A stretch of DNA of 64,000 nucleotides from Streptomyces sp. NRRL S-37 (GCF_000721605.1 NZ_JOIZ01000005.1:744001-808000); one strand, 5' to 3'; shown: positions 51,440 through 60,406, numbered from the stretch's first letter. Numbers and translations are program-made. The notes: generated from the sequence alone by a model not told the origin.

Positions 51440-52555
51440 CAACGCGATGAACTCCCGCTTCCCCGCGTCACCCCGGATCACCACCTGGTCGTACGATCCC
51501 GGCGGCGCCCACCCGGAGTACTCCATCCCCAGGTCGTACTGGTCGCTGAAGAAGTAGGGGACGCGATCGTAGATCTCCTCCCGGCCCAGCATGGAGCGGG
51601 CCGCCGCCGGTCCGCCGTTGAGCGCGTTGGCCCAGTGCTCCACCCGCAGCCGCGTGCCGAAGAGGCCGTGCGGGAAGGAGGCGACGTCACCGGCGGCGTA
51701 GATGTCGGGGTCGGACGTGCGCAGCCGTTCGTCGACGAGGACGCCCCCGCCGTCCGCGCGGTCGGCGAGCTCCAGCCCCGCCGCCTCCGCGAGGGAGGTG
51801 CGGGGGGCCGCGCCGATCGCCGCGAGGACGGCGTGCGCGGGGTGCTCCTCGCCGTCGTCGGTGCGGGCGGCGAGGACCATGCCGTCCTGGCCGGTGATCT
51901 CGGTGAGCGTGGCCCCGAAGTGGAAGCGGACGCCGTGCTCGCGGTGCAGCTCGGCGAAGAGCTGGCCGAGCTCGGGGCCGAGGACCGAGTGCAGCGGGGT
52001 CTCGCCACGGTGGACGACGGTGACCTCCGCGCCGTACTCGCGGGCCGCCGCCGCGATCTCCAGGCCGATCCAGCCGGCGCCGGCGATCACCAGATGGCCG
52101 TTGTCCCGGCCGAGGGAGGCCAGGACGCCCTTGAGACGCTCGGCGTGGGCGAGACGGCGCAGATGGTGGACGCCGACGAGGCCGGTGCCCGGGATGTCCA
52201 GGCGGCGGGGTTCGGCGCCGGTGGCGAGCAGCAGCTTGTCGTAGCGGACGACGGTGCCGTCCTCGCCGAAGCGGACGGTCCTCGCGGCGCGGTCGACGGC
52301 GTCGACGGTCTGGCCGAGGTGCAGCTCGACGTCGTGGCGCGCGTACCAGGCGGGCTCGTGGACGAAGACGCTGTCGCGCTCGGCCTTGCCGAGGAGGTAG
52401 CCCTTGGAGAGAGGCGGACGCTCGTAGGGGTGGTCGCGCTCGTCGCAGATCAGTATCACGCGGCCGGTGAAGCCCTCCGATCTCAGCGTCTCGGCCGCCT
52501 TCGCGCCGGCCAGTCCGCCTCCGACGATGACGAATGTCTGATCCGCATCGACCAC
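51320..52555 (-). CDS. NAD(P)/FAD-dependent ferredoxin reductase-like protein, C-terminus replaced by repeat sequence
   Basis: A 411-residue pyridine nucleotide-disulfide oxidoreductase of the ferredoxin-reductase type. FAD site VIVGGGLAGAKAAETL (about 9-25), RPPLSKGYLLGK, LLLATGAEPRRL, the NAD(P) fold VIAGAGWIGLEIAAAA, and IYAAGDVASFPHGLFG (about 290-305). The usual C-terminal domain starts (YSGWAPPGSYDQVVIRGDAG) but is cut after KREFIAL. The next 39 residues (VPCIARRRRAPGRSPG and on) are Arg/Pro-rich and come from the repeat at 51320-51439, so about 40-50 family residues are missing. The enzyme may be inactive or partly active. Starts GTG at 52555. Confidence 0.85.
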   Translation of the reverse strand: MVDADQTFVIVGGGLAGAKAAETLRSEGFTGRVILICDERDHPYERPPLSKGYLLGKAERDSVFVHEPAWYARHDVELHLGQTVDAVDRAARTVRFGEDGTVVRYDKLLLATGAEPRRLDIPGTGLVGVHHLRRLAHAERLKGVLASLGRDNGHLVIAGAGWIGLEIAAAAREYGAEVTVVHRGETPLHSVLGPELGQLFAELHREHGVRFHFGATLTEITGQDGMVLAARTDDGEEHPAHAVLAAIGAAPRTSLAEAAGLELADRADGGGVLVDERLRTSDPDIYAAGDVASFPHGLFGTRLRVEHWANALNGGPAAARSMLGREEIYDRVPYFFSDQYDLGMEYSGWAPPGSYDQVVIRGDAGKREFIALVPCIARRRRAPGRSPGNRRQRGEVRCQTPRPRQDPNDTP

Positions 52556-52647
52556 GTGATGCCTCCTCGTAACGGTGTAGCCACCTGTGAGCCTCCCGTA
52601 CTCAGCATGATGCCGTAAGGGGGAGCGACCCGATCAGGCCGTACGGC

Positions 52648-53922
52648 TCATGCCTGTCCCGTGAGGCGGGCGTGAAGCAAGCGGGCCGAGGCGTCGGTGA
52701 GCGACGCGATCTGGTCGACGATCACGCGCTTGCGGGCCCGGTCGTCCGGGGCCCGGTCGAACAGGGTGCGGAACTGGGGGTCCAGGCCGTCGGGGGCGCG
52801 GGAGGTGAGCGCCTCGGCCAGTTCGAGGACGACGATCCGCTGGTCGGCGCGGAGCAGCTCCTGTTCGGCGCGCTGCATGACGTACCGGTCGGCGACCGCC
52901 TTGAGGACCGCGCACTCCATGCGGGTGCTGCGCGGTACGACCAGCTCGGCGCCGTATCTGGTGAGGCGCCCGGTACCGAAGGCCTGCCGGGTGGCGCCTT
53001 CGGCGGCGAGGCAGAAGCGGCCGATGAGCTGGCTGGTGGCGTCCTTGAGGCGGGCCTGGGCGACGGCGGTGCCGTCGTAGCCGTGCGGCCACCACTCCTG
53101 GTCGAGGAGGCGGTCGAGGGCCTCCGCGAGTTCGGCCGGGTCGGTGCCGGCGGGGACGTACCGGCCGGCGGCGACGGCGAAGACGGCTTCCCGTTCCAGG
53201 TCGGAGTGGAGGCAGTTCGGGTCGATGTGGCCGGCGTGCAGGCCGTCCTCCACGTCGTGCACCGAGTAGGCGACGTCGTCGGACCAGTCCATGACCTGGG
53301 CCTCGAAGCAGACGCGGGTGCCGGGGGCGCCCTCGCGGACCCAGTCGAAGACGGGGCGGTCGTCCTCGTAGACCCCGAACTTCGGGGAGGCCGGGTCGGT
53401 GGGGTGGGCGCCGCGGGGCCAGGGGTACTTGGTGGCGGCGTCGAGGGCGGCGCGGGTGAGGTTGAGGCCGACGGAGCCCTCGGGGGTGAAGCGCTTGGGT
53501 TCGATGCGGGTGAGGAGGCGGAGCGACTGGGCGTTGCCCTCGAAGCCGCCGCAGTCCTCGGCGAACTCGTTCAGCGCCTGTTCGCCGTTGTGGCCGAAGG
53601 GCGGGTGCCCGAGGTCGTGGGAGAGGCAGGCGGCCTCGACGAGGTCGGGGTCGCAGCCGAGGGCGGCACCGAGTTCGCGGCCGACCTGGGCGCATTCGAG
53701 GGAGTGGGTGAGGCGGGTGCGGGGGCTGGCGTCCCAGACCTGGCTGTGCTCTCCCGGGGTGACGACCTGCGTCTTTCCGGCGAGGCGGCGGAGGGCCGCG
53801 GAGTGCAGGACGCGGGCGCGGTCACGTTGGAAGGCGGTGCGGCCGGGGCGTTTGTCGGGCTCGGGGGCCCAGCGGGCGACGGACGTCGGGTCGTACGCGG
53901 CGGGGGGTGCGGTGCCTTCCAT
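52648..53922 (-). CDS. dgt: Deoxyguanosinetriphosphate triphosphohydrolase-like protein
   Basis: A 424-residue HD-domain hydrolase removing triphosphate from dGTP (and perhaps other dNTPs). HD motif: [31 protein letters not shown] with the metal-binding His-Asp, and [19 protein letters not shown]-terminal [20 protein letters not shown] is typical of the family. The ATG at 53922 follows TACTGTCATCCC, a -10-like hexamer directly upstream, so it is probably leaderless. It sits next to dnaG and the reductase, as in other actinomycetes. Confidence 0.94.
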   Translation of the reverse strand: MEGTAPPAAYDPTSVARWAPEPDKRPGRTAFQRDRARVLHSAALRRLAGKTQVVTPGEHSQVWDASPRTRLTHSLECAQVGRELGAALGCDPDLVEAACLSHDLGHPPFGHNGEQALNEFAEDCGGFEGNAQSLRLLTRIEPKRFTPEGSVGLNLTRAALDAATKYPWPRGAHPTDPASPKFGVYEDDRPVFDWVREGAPGTRVCFEAQVMDWSDDVAYSVHDVEDGLHAGHIDPNCLHSDLEREAVFAVAAGRYVPAGTDPAELAEALDRLLDQEWWPHGYDGTAVAQARLKDATSQLIGRFCLAAEGATRQAFGTGRLTRYGAELVVPRSTRMECAVLKAVADRYVMQRAEQELLRADQRIVVLELAEALTSRAPDGLDPQFRTLFDRAPDDRARKRVIVDQIASLTDASARLLHARLTGQA

Positions 53923-53992
53923 GGGATGACAGTACGGGGGAGGTGCGACAGTCGGGGGGCGTGATCGGCCGGTTCGGGGGCGGTGATTCTTC

Positions 53993-54010
53993 CGCCCCCG
54001 CCGCCCCTTC
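53993..54010. repeat. 18-bp partial copy of the dispersed repeat arm
   Basis: CGCCCCCGCCGCCCCTTC matches the left arm of the 159-bp element at 22833-22850. It overlaps the 3' end of the CbiX gene by 2 bp. Confidence 0.6.
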
Positions 54011-54788
54011 AGCCGACGGACGCCAGTTCCGGGGAGGCCGTGGACGGAGTCCGCAGGGCCTGGTCGTAGCGGTGGAGGAGGAGGTGGGCCATCGCGGGGT
54101 GGGTGCCGAGGGGGGCGGAGGCGATGCCCGGGGCCGCTGCCGCGCACTCCGTGGCGAAGCGGCCGGGGGCGGTGAAGTAGGAGGCGACGGCCACGCGGTG
54201 GCGGCCCCGGGCGGCCAGGGCGCGGACGGCGTCGGGGACGGTGGGGGCGGCGGCGGAGGCGTAGGCGGGGATCACGGGGACGCCGAGGCGGTCGGCGAGC
54301 AGGCGCGCGGTGCGGTTCGTGTCGGTCCTCGACTCGGGGTCGCGGGAGCCGGCGGCGGCGAGTACGACCCCGCTCGCGCGGCGGGCCGCCTCGTCGGCCG
54401 GGGTGCGCCAGCCGGCCTCGGTGAGGCGGGCGTGCAGGGCGTCCACGAGCAGGGGGTGCGGGCCGAGCGGCGCGGCCACGCGGGTGTGCGGCCGTGCGCC
54501 CGCGGCCATCTCGGGGATGTCCCGCTTGACGTGGTAGCCCCGGCTGAGCAGCAGCGGTACGAGGACGGCGGCCCCGGTGCCGTGCACGTCCAGCTCGGCG
54601 AGGGTGTCGGGGAGCAGGGGCGCGTTCAGCTCGATGTGGCCCAGGTGCACGGGCAGGCCCGGCCGCAGTGCGCGGACGCGGTCCAGGAGCCGCCGTACGG
54701 TGCTCAGCGCACGCGGGTCGCGGCTGCCGTGGGCCACGACGACGAGGGCGGGCCGGGTGTCGTGGTCGTTCAGGGGGTACGCCGTCAT
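54009..54788 (-). CDS. CbiX-type sirohydrochlorin chelatase
   Basis: A 259-residue chelatase that inserts Fe or Co into sirohydrochlorin. N-terminal [19 protein letters not shown] has the active-site His; the second half has [20 protein letters not shown], so it is the double-domain Cbi[17 protein letters not shown] and [16 protein letters not shown] are also typical. It supplies siroheme for nitrite reductase, fitting the nirB gene at 63.3 kb. Start ATG 54788. A short repeat arm overlaps its 3' end. Confidence 0.9.
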   Translation of the reverse strand: MTAYPLNDHDTRPALVVVAHGSRDPRALSTVRRLLDRVRALRPGLPVHLGHIELNAPLLPDTLAELDVHGTGAAVLVPLLLSRGYHVKRDIPEMAAGARPHTRVAAPLGPHPLLVDALHARLTEAGWRTPADEAARRASGVVLAAAGSRDPESRTDTNRTARLLADRLGVPVIPAYASAAAPTVPDAVRALAARGRHRVAVASYFTAPGRFATECAAAAPGIASAPLGTHPAMAHLLLHRYDQALRTPSTASPELASVG

Positions 54789-55000
54789 GCACCGATCGTG
54801 GACGCGGCACGTTGCCTTCCCGTTGCGCGGGTGTGACGGGCGTTTTCCGGTGGTTCACCATGCGGACGGCCGTGGGCGTGAGGCTGTTCGATCTGCCGCT
54901 TCACCCCGGGACGTGAAGCCGGTCACCGTGCGTGAGGTGAACCGGAAGGCTCGGCGGGGCGTCTCTTCCGGTCGAGGACCGACCGGGGAGGACCCGTCCG

Positions 55001-55705
55001 ATGCGCCGTTTCAGCGTCCGCCGCCCGCGTCTGCCGCGCACCCGTACCGGGTGGCGGCGGCTGGTGCAGGGAGTGGTGGCGGTGTGCGTGCTGGCGCTGC
55101 TGCCGGCGGCCTGGCTGCGCGTGACGACGGACGACCGGCTGCGCACCACCGCCGACGTGCCGCGCACCGACGTCGCCGTGGTCTTCGGCGCGGGCCTGTG
55201 GGACGGGGAGCCGTCGCCGTACCTCGCGCACCGGCTGGACGCGGCGGCGGAGCTGTACCGCGCGGGGCGGATCGAGGTGGTCCTCGTCACCGGCGACAAC
55301 AGCCGTAAGGAGTACGACGAGCCGGACGCGATGCGCGCCTACCTGACGCGGCACGGTGTGCCCGACGCGCGGATCGTCAGCGACTACGCGGGCTTCGACA
55401 CCTGGGACTCCTGCGTCCGCGCGAAGAAGATCTTCGGTGTGGACCGCGCGGTGCTGATCAGCCAGGGCTTCCACATCCGCCGCGCGGTGGCCCTGTGCGA
55501 GACGGCCGGCGTCACCTCGTACGGCGTCGGCGTGGACGACCGCCACGACGTCACCTGGTACTACGGGGGCGCCCGGGAGATCCTCGCGGCGGGCAAGGCG
55601 GCCCTGGACGCCGTCTTCCGCCCGGACCCGCACTTCCTCGGGCCGAGGGAGCCGGGGGTGGAGCGGGCGCTGGCCGACGTCCACGGTTCGGGGACGTCGG
55701 ACTGA
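55001..55705 (+). CDS. SanA/YdcF-family membrane-anchored protein (DUF218)
   Basis: A 234-residue protein with an Arg-rich N-terminus and one hydrophobic helix (LVQGVVAVCVLALLPAAWL, about 21-39), then the DUF218 domain (VAVVFGAGLWDGEPSPYLAH, VLVTGDNSRKEYDEPDAM, TWDSCVRAKKIFGV, AVLISQGFHIRRAVAL). E. coli SanA with this fold helps cell envelope barrier function. The start ATG at 55001 has GGGGAGG 11 bp upstream. Separately transcribed. Confidence 0.88.
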   Translation: MRRFSVRRPRLPRTRTGWRRLVQGVVAVCVLALLPAAWLRVTTDDRLRTTADVPRTDVAVVFGAGLWDGEPSPYLAHRLDAAAELYRAGRIEVVLVTGDNSRKEYDEPDAMRAYLTRHGVPDARIVSDYAGFDTWDSCVRAKKIFGVDRAVLISQGFHIRRAVALCETAGVTSYGVGVDDRHDVTWYYGGAREILAAGKAALDAVFRPDPHFLGPREPGVERALADVHGSGTSD

Positions 55706-55713
55706 CGGGACGC

Positions 55714-55729
55714 GCATACTCCAGTATGC
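55714..55729. promoter_or_regulatory. GCATACT-CC-AGTATGC palindrome before the second vapB
   Basis: A perfect 7-bp inverted repeat just upstream of the antitoxin start. It shares CATAC/GTATG with the operator before vapB at 35797-35811. Confidence 0.65.
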
Positions 55730-55737
55730 TCCCGCCC

Positions 55738-55986
55738 ATGGCGGACACGACGCGCATCACGGTGACGCTCCCGACGGAGCAGGTCGCCGAACTGAAGAAG
55801 CTCACCGACAACGTCTCCGGCTACGTCGCCGAAGCGGTGGCGCGTCAGCTGCGGCACCAGCTGCTCGGGGCCGATCTGCTGCGCCATCAAGAGGAGTACG
55901 GAGCCTTCGCCGAGGAGGAGCTGGCGGAGGCCCGCTCCCGGATCTTCGGGAACACCGATGCCGACGGGTCGGCGAGCGCGGCGTGA
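55738..55986 (+). CDS. Antitoxin of second VapBC-type pair
   Basis: An 82-residue protein: N-terminal ribbon (TTRITVTLPTEQVAELKKLT) and helix (DNVSGYVAEAVARQLRHQLL), as in MetJ/Arc-type antitoxins, then a long helix with Glu/Ala (QEEYGAFAEEELAEARSRIF) that would cover the toxin. The ATG at 55738 lies just after the operator palindrome; an in-frame ATG 12 bp upstream is inside it. Overlaps the toxin start by 4 bp (GTGA). Confidence 0.82.
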   Translation: MADTTRITVTLPTEQVAELKKLTDNVSGYVAEAVARQLRHQLLGADLLRHQEEYGAFAEEELAEARSRIFGNTDADGSASAA

Positions 55987-56384
55987 GCGGGCACGTCGAG
56001 ACCGTCGTCCTGGACTCCGAGGGCCTTTCCGCCTGGATCGCCCAGGATCGCAAGACCGCCGCGATGTTCCAGGTGTTCCATGCGACGGGTGCCGATTTCG
56101 TCGTCGGAGCCAACACCATCGTGGAAGTGAGTCACGCGCGGGTGAACACGGCCCGGCTGCGGTGGGCACTGTCCCGCGTCAGGGTCGAGCCGGTGACCGA
56201 GCGGGCGGCGAAAGCGGCGGCGGAGCTGCTCAAGGCCGCAGGCCTGCACGGGCACAAGTACGCGATCGACGCGACGGTGGCCGAGATGGCACTGCGCCAG
56301 TCGGGCCCGGTGGTCATACTGACGTCCGACGTCGACGCCATGTCCCGGCTGTGCGGTGACCGCATCCGGCTCGTCGGCATCTGA
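55983..56384 (+). CDS. PIN-domain toxin of second VapBC-type pair
   Basis: A 133-residue PIN-fold protein: Asp11 in VVLDSEGL, Glu near 49 in IVEVSHA, Asp near 97 in AIDATVAEMA, Asp near 115 in LTSDVDAMS, making up the acidic metal site. It would act as a ribonuclease, neutralised by the upstream antitoxin. GTG start, 4-bp overlap with it. Sequence differs strongly from the PIN protein at 35.1 kb, so this is an independent pair. Confidence 0.85.
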   Translation: MSGHVETVVLDSEGLSAWIAQDRKTAAMFQVFHATGADFVVGANTIVEVSHARVNTARLRWALSRVRVEPVTERAAKAAAELLKAAGLHGHKYAIDATVAEMALRQSGPVVILTSDVDAMSRLCGDRIRLVGI

Positions 56385-56448
56385 GCGGGGACCCCGTCGG
56401 CGCCTCACCGCGCCCCCCGGCCGGCGGGGAGGTCGCCGTACCCGGGGT

Positions 56449-56491
56449 GTAACAGCGGCCGGCGCGGTGCGTAACACCGGGGGCGCAGCCT
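56449..56491 (+). promoter_or_regulatory. Candidate GlnR box upstream of nasA
   Basis: GTAAC at 56449-56453 and again at 56471-56475, exactly 22 bp apart, the spacing of the two a-sites in the actinobacterial GlnR box (gTnAc-n6-GaAAc repeated). The b-sites (CGGCG and GGCGC) are poor. It lies directly before the nitrate reductase start. Confidence 0.5.
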
Positions 56492-56498
56492 GGGCCGT

Positions 56499-58856
56499 AT
56501 GCGAGACACCGTGACGCCCACGCACTGCCCCTACTGCGCCCTGCAGTGCGGGATGAATCTGACGCCGGCGCCCGACGGGAGCGCCGTCGAGGTGAGCGAG
56601 CGCGCGGACTTCCCCGTGAACCGGGGGGCGCTGTGCGGAAAGGGGCGTACGGCGCCCGCCGTGCTGTCGTCGAGCGTGCGGCTGACCTCGCCGCTGGTGC
56701 GGTCCGAGGGGGGCGCGCTGGTGCCGGCCTCCTGGGAGGAGGCGCTGGCGCGGGTCGCCGGGGGGCTCGGGCGGACGCGCGCGGAGTACGGGGCGGACGC
56801 GGTCGGGGTGTTCGGCGGGGGCGGGCTGACCAACGAGAAGGCGTACAGCCTGGGGAAGTTCGCGCGGGTGGTGCTGGGGACCTCCCAGATCGACTACAAC
56901 GGGCGGTTCTGCATGTCGTCGGCCGCGGCAGCGGGGGGCAGGGCGTTCGGCCTCGACCGCGGACTGCCGTTCCCGCTGGAGGACATCCCGCGGACCGGCT
57001 GCGTGATCCTGGTCGGGTCGAACCCGGCGGAGACCATGCCGCCGTCGCTGCGGTACTTCACCGAGCTGAGGGAGAACGGCGGCACGCTGATCGTCGTCGA
57101 CCCGCGCCGCACGAAGACCGCCGAGCAGGCCGATCTGCACCTGGCGCCGCGTCCCGGCACCGATCTCGCGCTGGCGCTGGGCCTGCTGCACCTGATCGTC
57201 GCCGAGGGGCGCACCGACGAGGCGTACATCCGGGAGCGCACCAGCGGCTGGGAGGAGACCCGGGCCGCCGCGATGGCGCACTGGCCGGAGTACGTGGAGC
57301 GCATCACCGGCGTGTCCGTCCCCGAACTGCGGGAGGCCGTACGGCTGTTCTGCGAGCCGGAGGCCGCGATGGTGCTCACCGCGCGCGGGCCCGAGCAGCA
57401 GTCCAAGGGCACCGACACGGTGGGCGCGTGGATCAACCTGTGCCTGGCGACGGGGCGGGCGGGCCGGCCGCTGTCCGGGTACGGGTGCCTGACCGGGCAG
57501 GGCAACGGGCAGGGCGGGCGCGAACACGGCCAGAAGGCCGACCAGTTGCCCGGCTACCGCAAGCTGACGGATCCGGCGGCGCGGGCGCACGTCGCCGAGG
57601 TGTGGGGCGTGGACCCCGACGCGCTGCCGGGGCCGGGACGCAGCGCGTACGAACTGCTCGACGCGCTCGGTACGGACATCCGTGCGCTGCTGCTGATGGG
57701 CTCCAACCCGGTGGTGTCGGCACCGCGCGCCGCGCACATCGAGGAGCGGATCCGCTCGCTGGACTTCCTGGCGGTGTGCGACGTGGTGCTGTCGGAGACG
57801 GCCGCGCTCGCCGATGTCGTCCTGCCGGTGACGCAGTGGGCGGAGGAGACGGGGACGACGACGAACCTGGAGGGCAGGGTGCTGCTGCGACGGCAGGCGA
57901 TCACCCCGCCGGAGGGCGTCCGCAGCGACCTGGAGGTCATGCACGAGCTGGCGGCGCGGCTGGGCGGGGAAGGGAACCTGGAGAAGAAGTTCCCGACCGA
58001 TCCCGAGGAGGTCTTCGAGGAGCTGCGCCGGGCCAGCGCGGGCGGGCCAGCGGACTACTCCGGGATCACCTACCGGAGGCTGGCGGAGGAGAACGGCGTG
58101 TTCTGGCCGTGCCCGGCACCGGCGGACGGCCCGCCAGAGGCGGGCGGGACCGGAGCCGAAGCTGGACCCGAGACCGGAGCCGAAGCCACGCCCGAGACCG
58201 AAGCCGGACCCGATTCTCGCCGTATCGCCGGTGCCGGACACGCTCCGCAAGGCACCGGCGAGCCCGACGCCCCGCTCGACGACTCGGCGCGGGCCGACGG
58301 CACCGCCCCGCTCGGCACCGCCGGCGGCGCTCCCGCCTCCCGCCCGGGTGCCGCCCCCGGCGTCCACCCCGGCACCCCGCGCCTCTTCCTCGACCGGTTC
58401 GCCACCGAGGACGGGCGGGCGCGGTTCGCGCCGGTCTCGCACCGGGCGGTCGCCGAGGAGCCCGACGACGAGTACCCCGTGCTGCTGACCACCGGGCGGG
58501 TCGTGGCGCAGTACCAGTCCGGTGCCCAGACCCGGCGCGTCGACGAGCTGAACGCCGCCGCGCCCGGCCCGTTCGTGGAGCTGCACCCCCGGCTCGCGGA
58601 GCGGCTCGGCGCGGCCGAGGGCGACCCGGTGGCCGTGGTGTCCCGGCGGGGGCGGGCGGTGGCGCCGGCCAGGATCACGGCCGCGATCCGGCCCGACACG
58701 GTGTTCATGCCGTTCCACTGGGCCGGTGAGGGCCGCGCCAACACCCTCACCAACCCCGCCCTCGACCCGACCTCCCGGATGCCCGAGTTCAAGGCGTGCG
58801 CGGTACGGCTGGAGACGGTGGAGGCCGGTCACGGAGGTCGCGGGCGCGCGAAGTGA
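56499..58856 (+). CDS. nasA: Assimilatory nitrate reductase, molybdopterin subunit
   Basis: A 785-residue molybdopterin enzyme reducing nitrate to nitrite. The N-terminal 4Fe-4S site is Cys10, Cys13, Cys17 (CPYCALQC) and Cys46 (GALCGKG). Mo-bis-MGD motifs: FNGRFCMSS-type region (YNGRFCMSSAAAAGGRAFGL, the Mo-coordinating Cys), ILVGSNPAETMPP, VVDPRRTKTAEQAD, TGQGNGQGGREHGQKADQLP and VVAQYQSGAQTRRV near the C-terminus. Between about residues 537 and 625 there is a low-complexity insert of Pro, Glu, Thr, Gly, Ala not usual in the family. ATG at 56499. A candidate GlnR box lies upstream. Electrons probably come from a separate reductase. Confidence 0.92.
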   Translation: MRDTVTPTHCPYCALQCGMNLTPAPDGSAVEVSERADFPVNRGALCGKGRTAPAVLSSSVRLTSPLVRSEGGALVPASWEEALARVAGGLGRTRAEYGADAVGVFGGGGLTNEKAYSLGKFARVVLGTSQIDYNGRFCMSSAAAAGGRAFGLDRGLPFPLEDIPRTGCVILVGSNPAETMPPSLRYFTELRENGGTLIVVDPRRTKTAEQADLHLAPRPGTDLALALGLLHLIVAEGRTDEAYIRERTSGWEETRAAAMAHWPEYVERITGVSVPELREAVRLFCEPEAAMVLTARGPEQQSKGTDTVGAWINLCLATGRAGRPLSGYGCLTGQGNGQGGREHGQKADQLPGYRKLTDPAARAHVAEVWGVDPDALPGPGRSAYELLDALGTDIRALLLMGSNPVVSAPRAAHIEERIRSLDFLAVCDVVLSETAALADVVLPVTQWAEETGTTTNLEGRVLLRRQAITPPEGVRSDLEVMHELAARLGGEGNLEKKFPTDPEEVFEELRRASAGGPADYSGITYRRLAEENGVFWPCPAPADGPPEAGGTGAEAGPETGAEATPETEAGPDSRRIAGAGHAPQGTGEPDAPLDDSARADGTAPLGTAGGAPASRPGAAPGVHPGTPRLFLDRFATEDGRARFAPVSHRAVAEEPDDEYPVLLTTGRVVAQYQSGAQTRRVDELNAAAPGPFVELHPRLAERLGAAEGDPVAVVSRRGRAVAPARITAAIRPDTVFMPFHWAGEGRANTLTNPALDPTSRMPEFKACAVRLETVEAGHGGRGRAK

Positions 58857-58918
58857 GACCGGTCGCGGGCGCGCGGGGTGAGAATCGTCGCGCAAGGTTC
58901 CGCCGACCGTCCGCGCAG

Positions 58919-59332
58919 GTGAACGTGCTCCTCCCCTTCTTCGTCTACGGCACCCTCCGTCCCGGCGGGACCAACCACGACCTCTTCCTGCGCGGCCGCA
59001 CCCTGCGCGAGGAACCCGGCCGGCTCCGGGGCGCGGTGCTGTACGAGGGCCCCGGCTACCCGTACGCCATCGAGGAGCCGGGCTCCGTGGTGAGCGGGGA
59101 GCTGGTGACCGTACTGCCGGAGGCCTACGCGGGGCTGCTCACCGAGCTGGACCGGCTGGAGGAGTACGTACCCGGCGATCCGCGCAGTCTCTACGAGCGG
59201 GTGGCACGGGACGTCGTCCGCACCGGTGACGGCACGGCGGTGCGGGCCTGGGTGTACGTCGCCGCGCCCGCCGTCGCCGCCCGGCTGCGGGAGCGGGGGA
59301 GGATCGTCGAGAGCGGGGAGTGGCGGGGATGA
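58919..59332 (+). CDS. Gamma-glutamylcyclotransferase-like (GGCT/AIG2) protein
   Basis: A 137-residue cytosolic protein with the fold's signature FFVYGTLRPGGTNHDLFL (residues 8-25), GAVLYEGPGYPYAIEE and the catalytic Glu region VTVLPEAYAGLLTELDRLEE. Related enzymes form pyroglutamate from gamma-glutamyl compounds, but many bacterial members are uncharacterised. Start GTG at 58919 or GTG at 58925; no clear ribosome site. Confidence 0.82.
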   Translation: MNVLLPFFVYGTLRPGGTNHDLFLRGRTLREEPGRLRGAVLYEGPGYPYAIEEPGSVVSGELVTVLPEAYAGLLTELDRLEEYVPGDPRSLYERVARDVVRTGDGTAVRAWVYVAAPAVAARLRERGRIVESGEWRG

Positions 59333-59743
59333 CGGCCGGGCACTCCCCCGCCGGATCCGGGCACGCCCCCGGCCCGCCCGGAACACCCCCGGAAGACGCG
59401 GAAGGCGCGGGCCCACGTCACGCCGGTGCGTGCTCCCACCGCGCCCGCCTCCCCGCGGGCGGTCCTCGCGGACGCGCAGGTCACCCGTTCACCCCCGTGT
59501 GCCGCACCCTTCGGACGCTTCCCCGCGACCGGATCCGCGCAACACCGCTGACCTGCTGAAACGCGACAAAGGACGGCGGCCGTCCGGGTGCGCCCGACAC
59601 CCATTCGGCCCGCCTCCCGACGCCCTCTCAGGAAGCGGTACGGCCCCGGTGGCACTTACCTCGGAGGGGCGGGGACGCGTGCGACGGCGGCACATGTGGG
59701 GTGTCGCGGGCCGTGGTCCCTCCGTGAGCCCGAGGGAGCATCG
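59333..59743 (+). other. 411-bp spacer before the secreted protein gene
   Basis: No convincing gene. A short low-complexity frame coupled to the GGCT gene (GTG 59320 or ATG 59329 to 59559) has no family features. Near 59565-59585 the sequence is less GC-rich (GAAACGCGACAAAGG). I see no riboswitch consensus or terminator that I can support. Confidence 0.45.
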
Positions 59744-60289
59744 ATGCGACGTACCGCCCGGCCGCTGACCGGCATGACCGGCACCGCGCTCGCCGTGGCC
59801 GCCGCGGGGCTGCTCGCCGCGCCCGCGTACGCCGGGGAGGGCGCCGGCACGTCGGCGGGGAGCCTGGAGGTGTACCCGTCCTCGGTCGCGCCGGGGTCGC
59901 ACGTCACGGTGAACACCGCGGCGTGCGGTGACGGCGGGACGGCGGCGGGCGACTCCACCGCCGTGGGCGCCGGCCGGTTCACGCTGGCGCCGAGCGCGCA
60001 CGAACGGGACGCGATCGGACAGTTCCAGGTGCCGCCGAGCGCGCAGCCGGGGACGTACGAGATCGTCGCGACGTGCGACGGGAGCGACCGGCGGGTGGCC
60101 GGTGATTTGGTGGTCACGCTGACGCCCGACGCGCGGCAGGTGGTCCCCCGGGGAAGTGTGAAGACGGGGGTCGGGGGCGCGCTGGGCCCCGACCCCGTGC
60201 AGACCGCGGCCGGTGTGACGGCTCTCGCCGTCGCCGCCGCGGGCGGTACCTGGCTCCTGCATCGCCGGGCGAGAGGCGATGACATCTGA
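59744..60289 (+). CDS. Secreted protein with C-terminal anchor, candidate class F sortase partner
   Basis: A 181-residue exported protein: signal peptide (cleavage after PAYA, residue 30), one beta-sandwich domain with Cys61 and Cys111 as a likely disulfide, then a linker with VPRGSVKTGVGGALGPD (135-150), a hydrophobic helix (VTALAVAAAGGTWLLH) and RRARG tail. The tail order motif-helix-Arg is that of a sorting signal, but the usual LPxTG is absent. The sortase gene 117 bp downstream suggests a link, unproven. Start ATG 59744 with GAGGGAG upstream. Confidence 0.82.
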   Translation: MRRTARPLTGMTGTALAVAAAGLLAAPAYAGEGAGTSAGSLEVYPSSVAPGSHVTVNTAACGDGGTAAGDSTAVGAGRFTLAPSAHERDAIGQFQVPPSAQPGTYEIVATCDGSDRRVAGDLVVTLTPDARQVVPRGSVKTGVGGALGPDPVQTAAGVTALAVAAAGGTWLLHRRARGDDI

Positions 60290-60406
60290 CGGGCATCCTC
60301 CGCCGCCCGTCCCCGCCGGTACCGCACGTCCCCTCCCCTCCGGGTCCGACGCCCCTCGCGGCCCGGAGGGGGCACGGGGGCCGATTCGAGATGAGGTCAG
60401 TCCGTC

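Noticed and set aside
55887..58895. A 1002-residue minus-strand frame opposite nasA
   Set aside because: Composition is typical of a shadow frame, and nasA on the other strand has all its metal-site motifs.
59329..59559. Short frame coupled to the GGCT gene stop (ATG in the ATGA)
   Set aside because: Low-complexity Pro/Gly/Arg product, no homology features, and no ribosome site beyond the overlap.
59560..59743. Riboswitch before the secreted protein-sortase pair
   Set aside because: The spacer is long, but I could not build a consensus fold of any riboswitch class from it.
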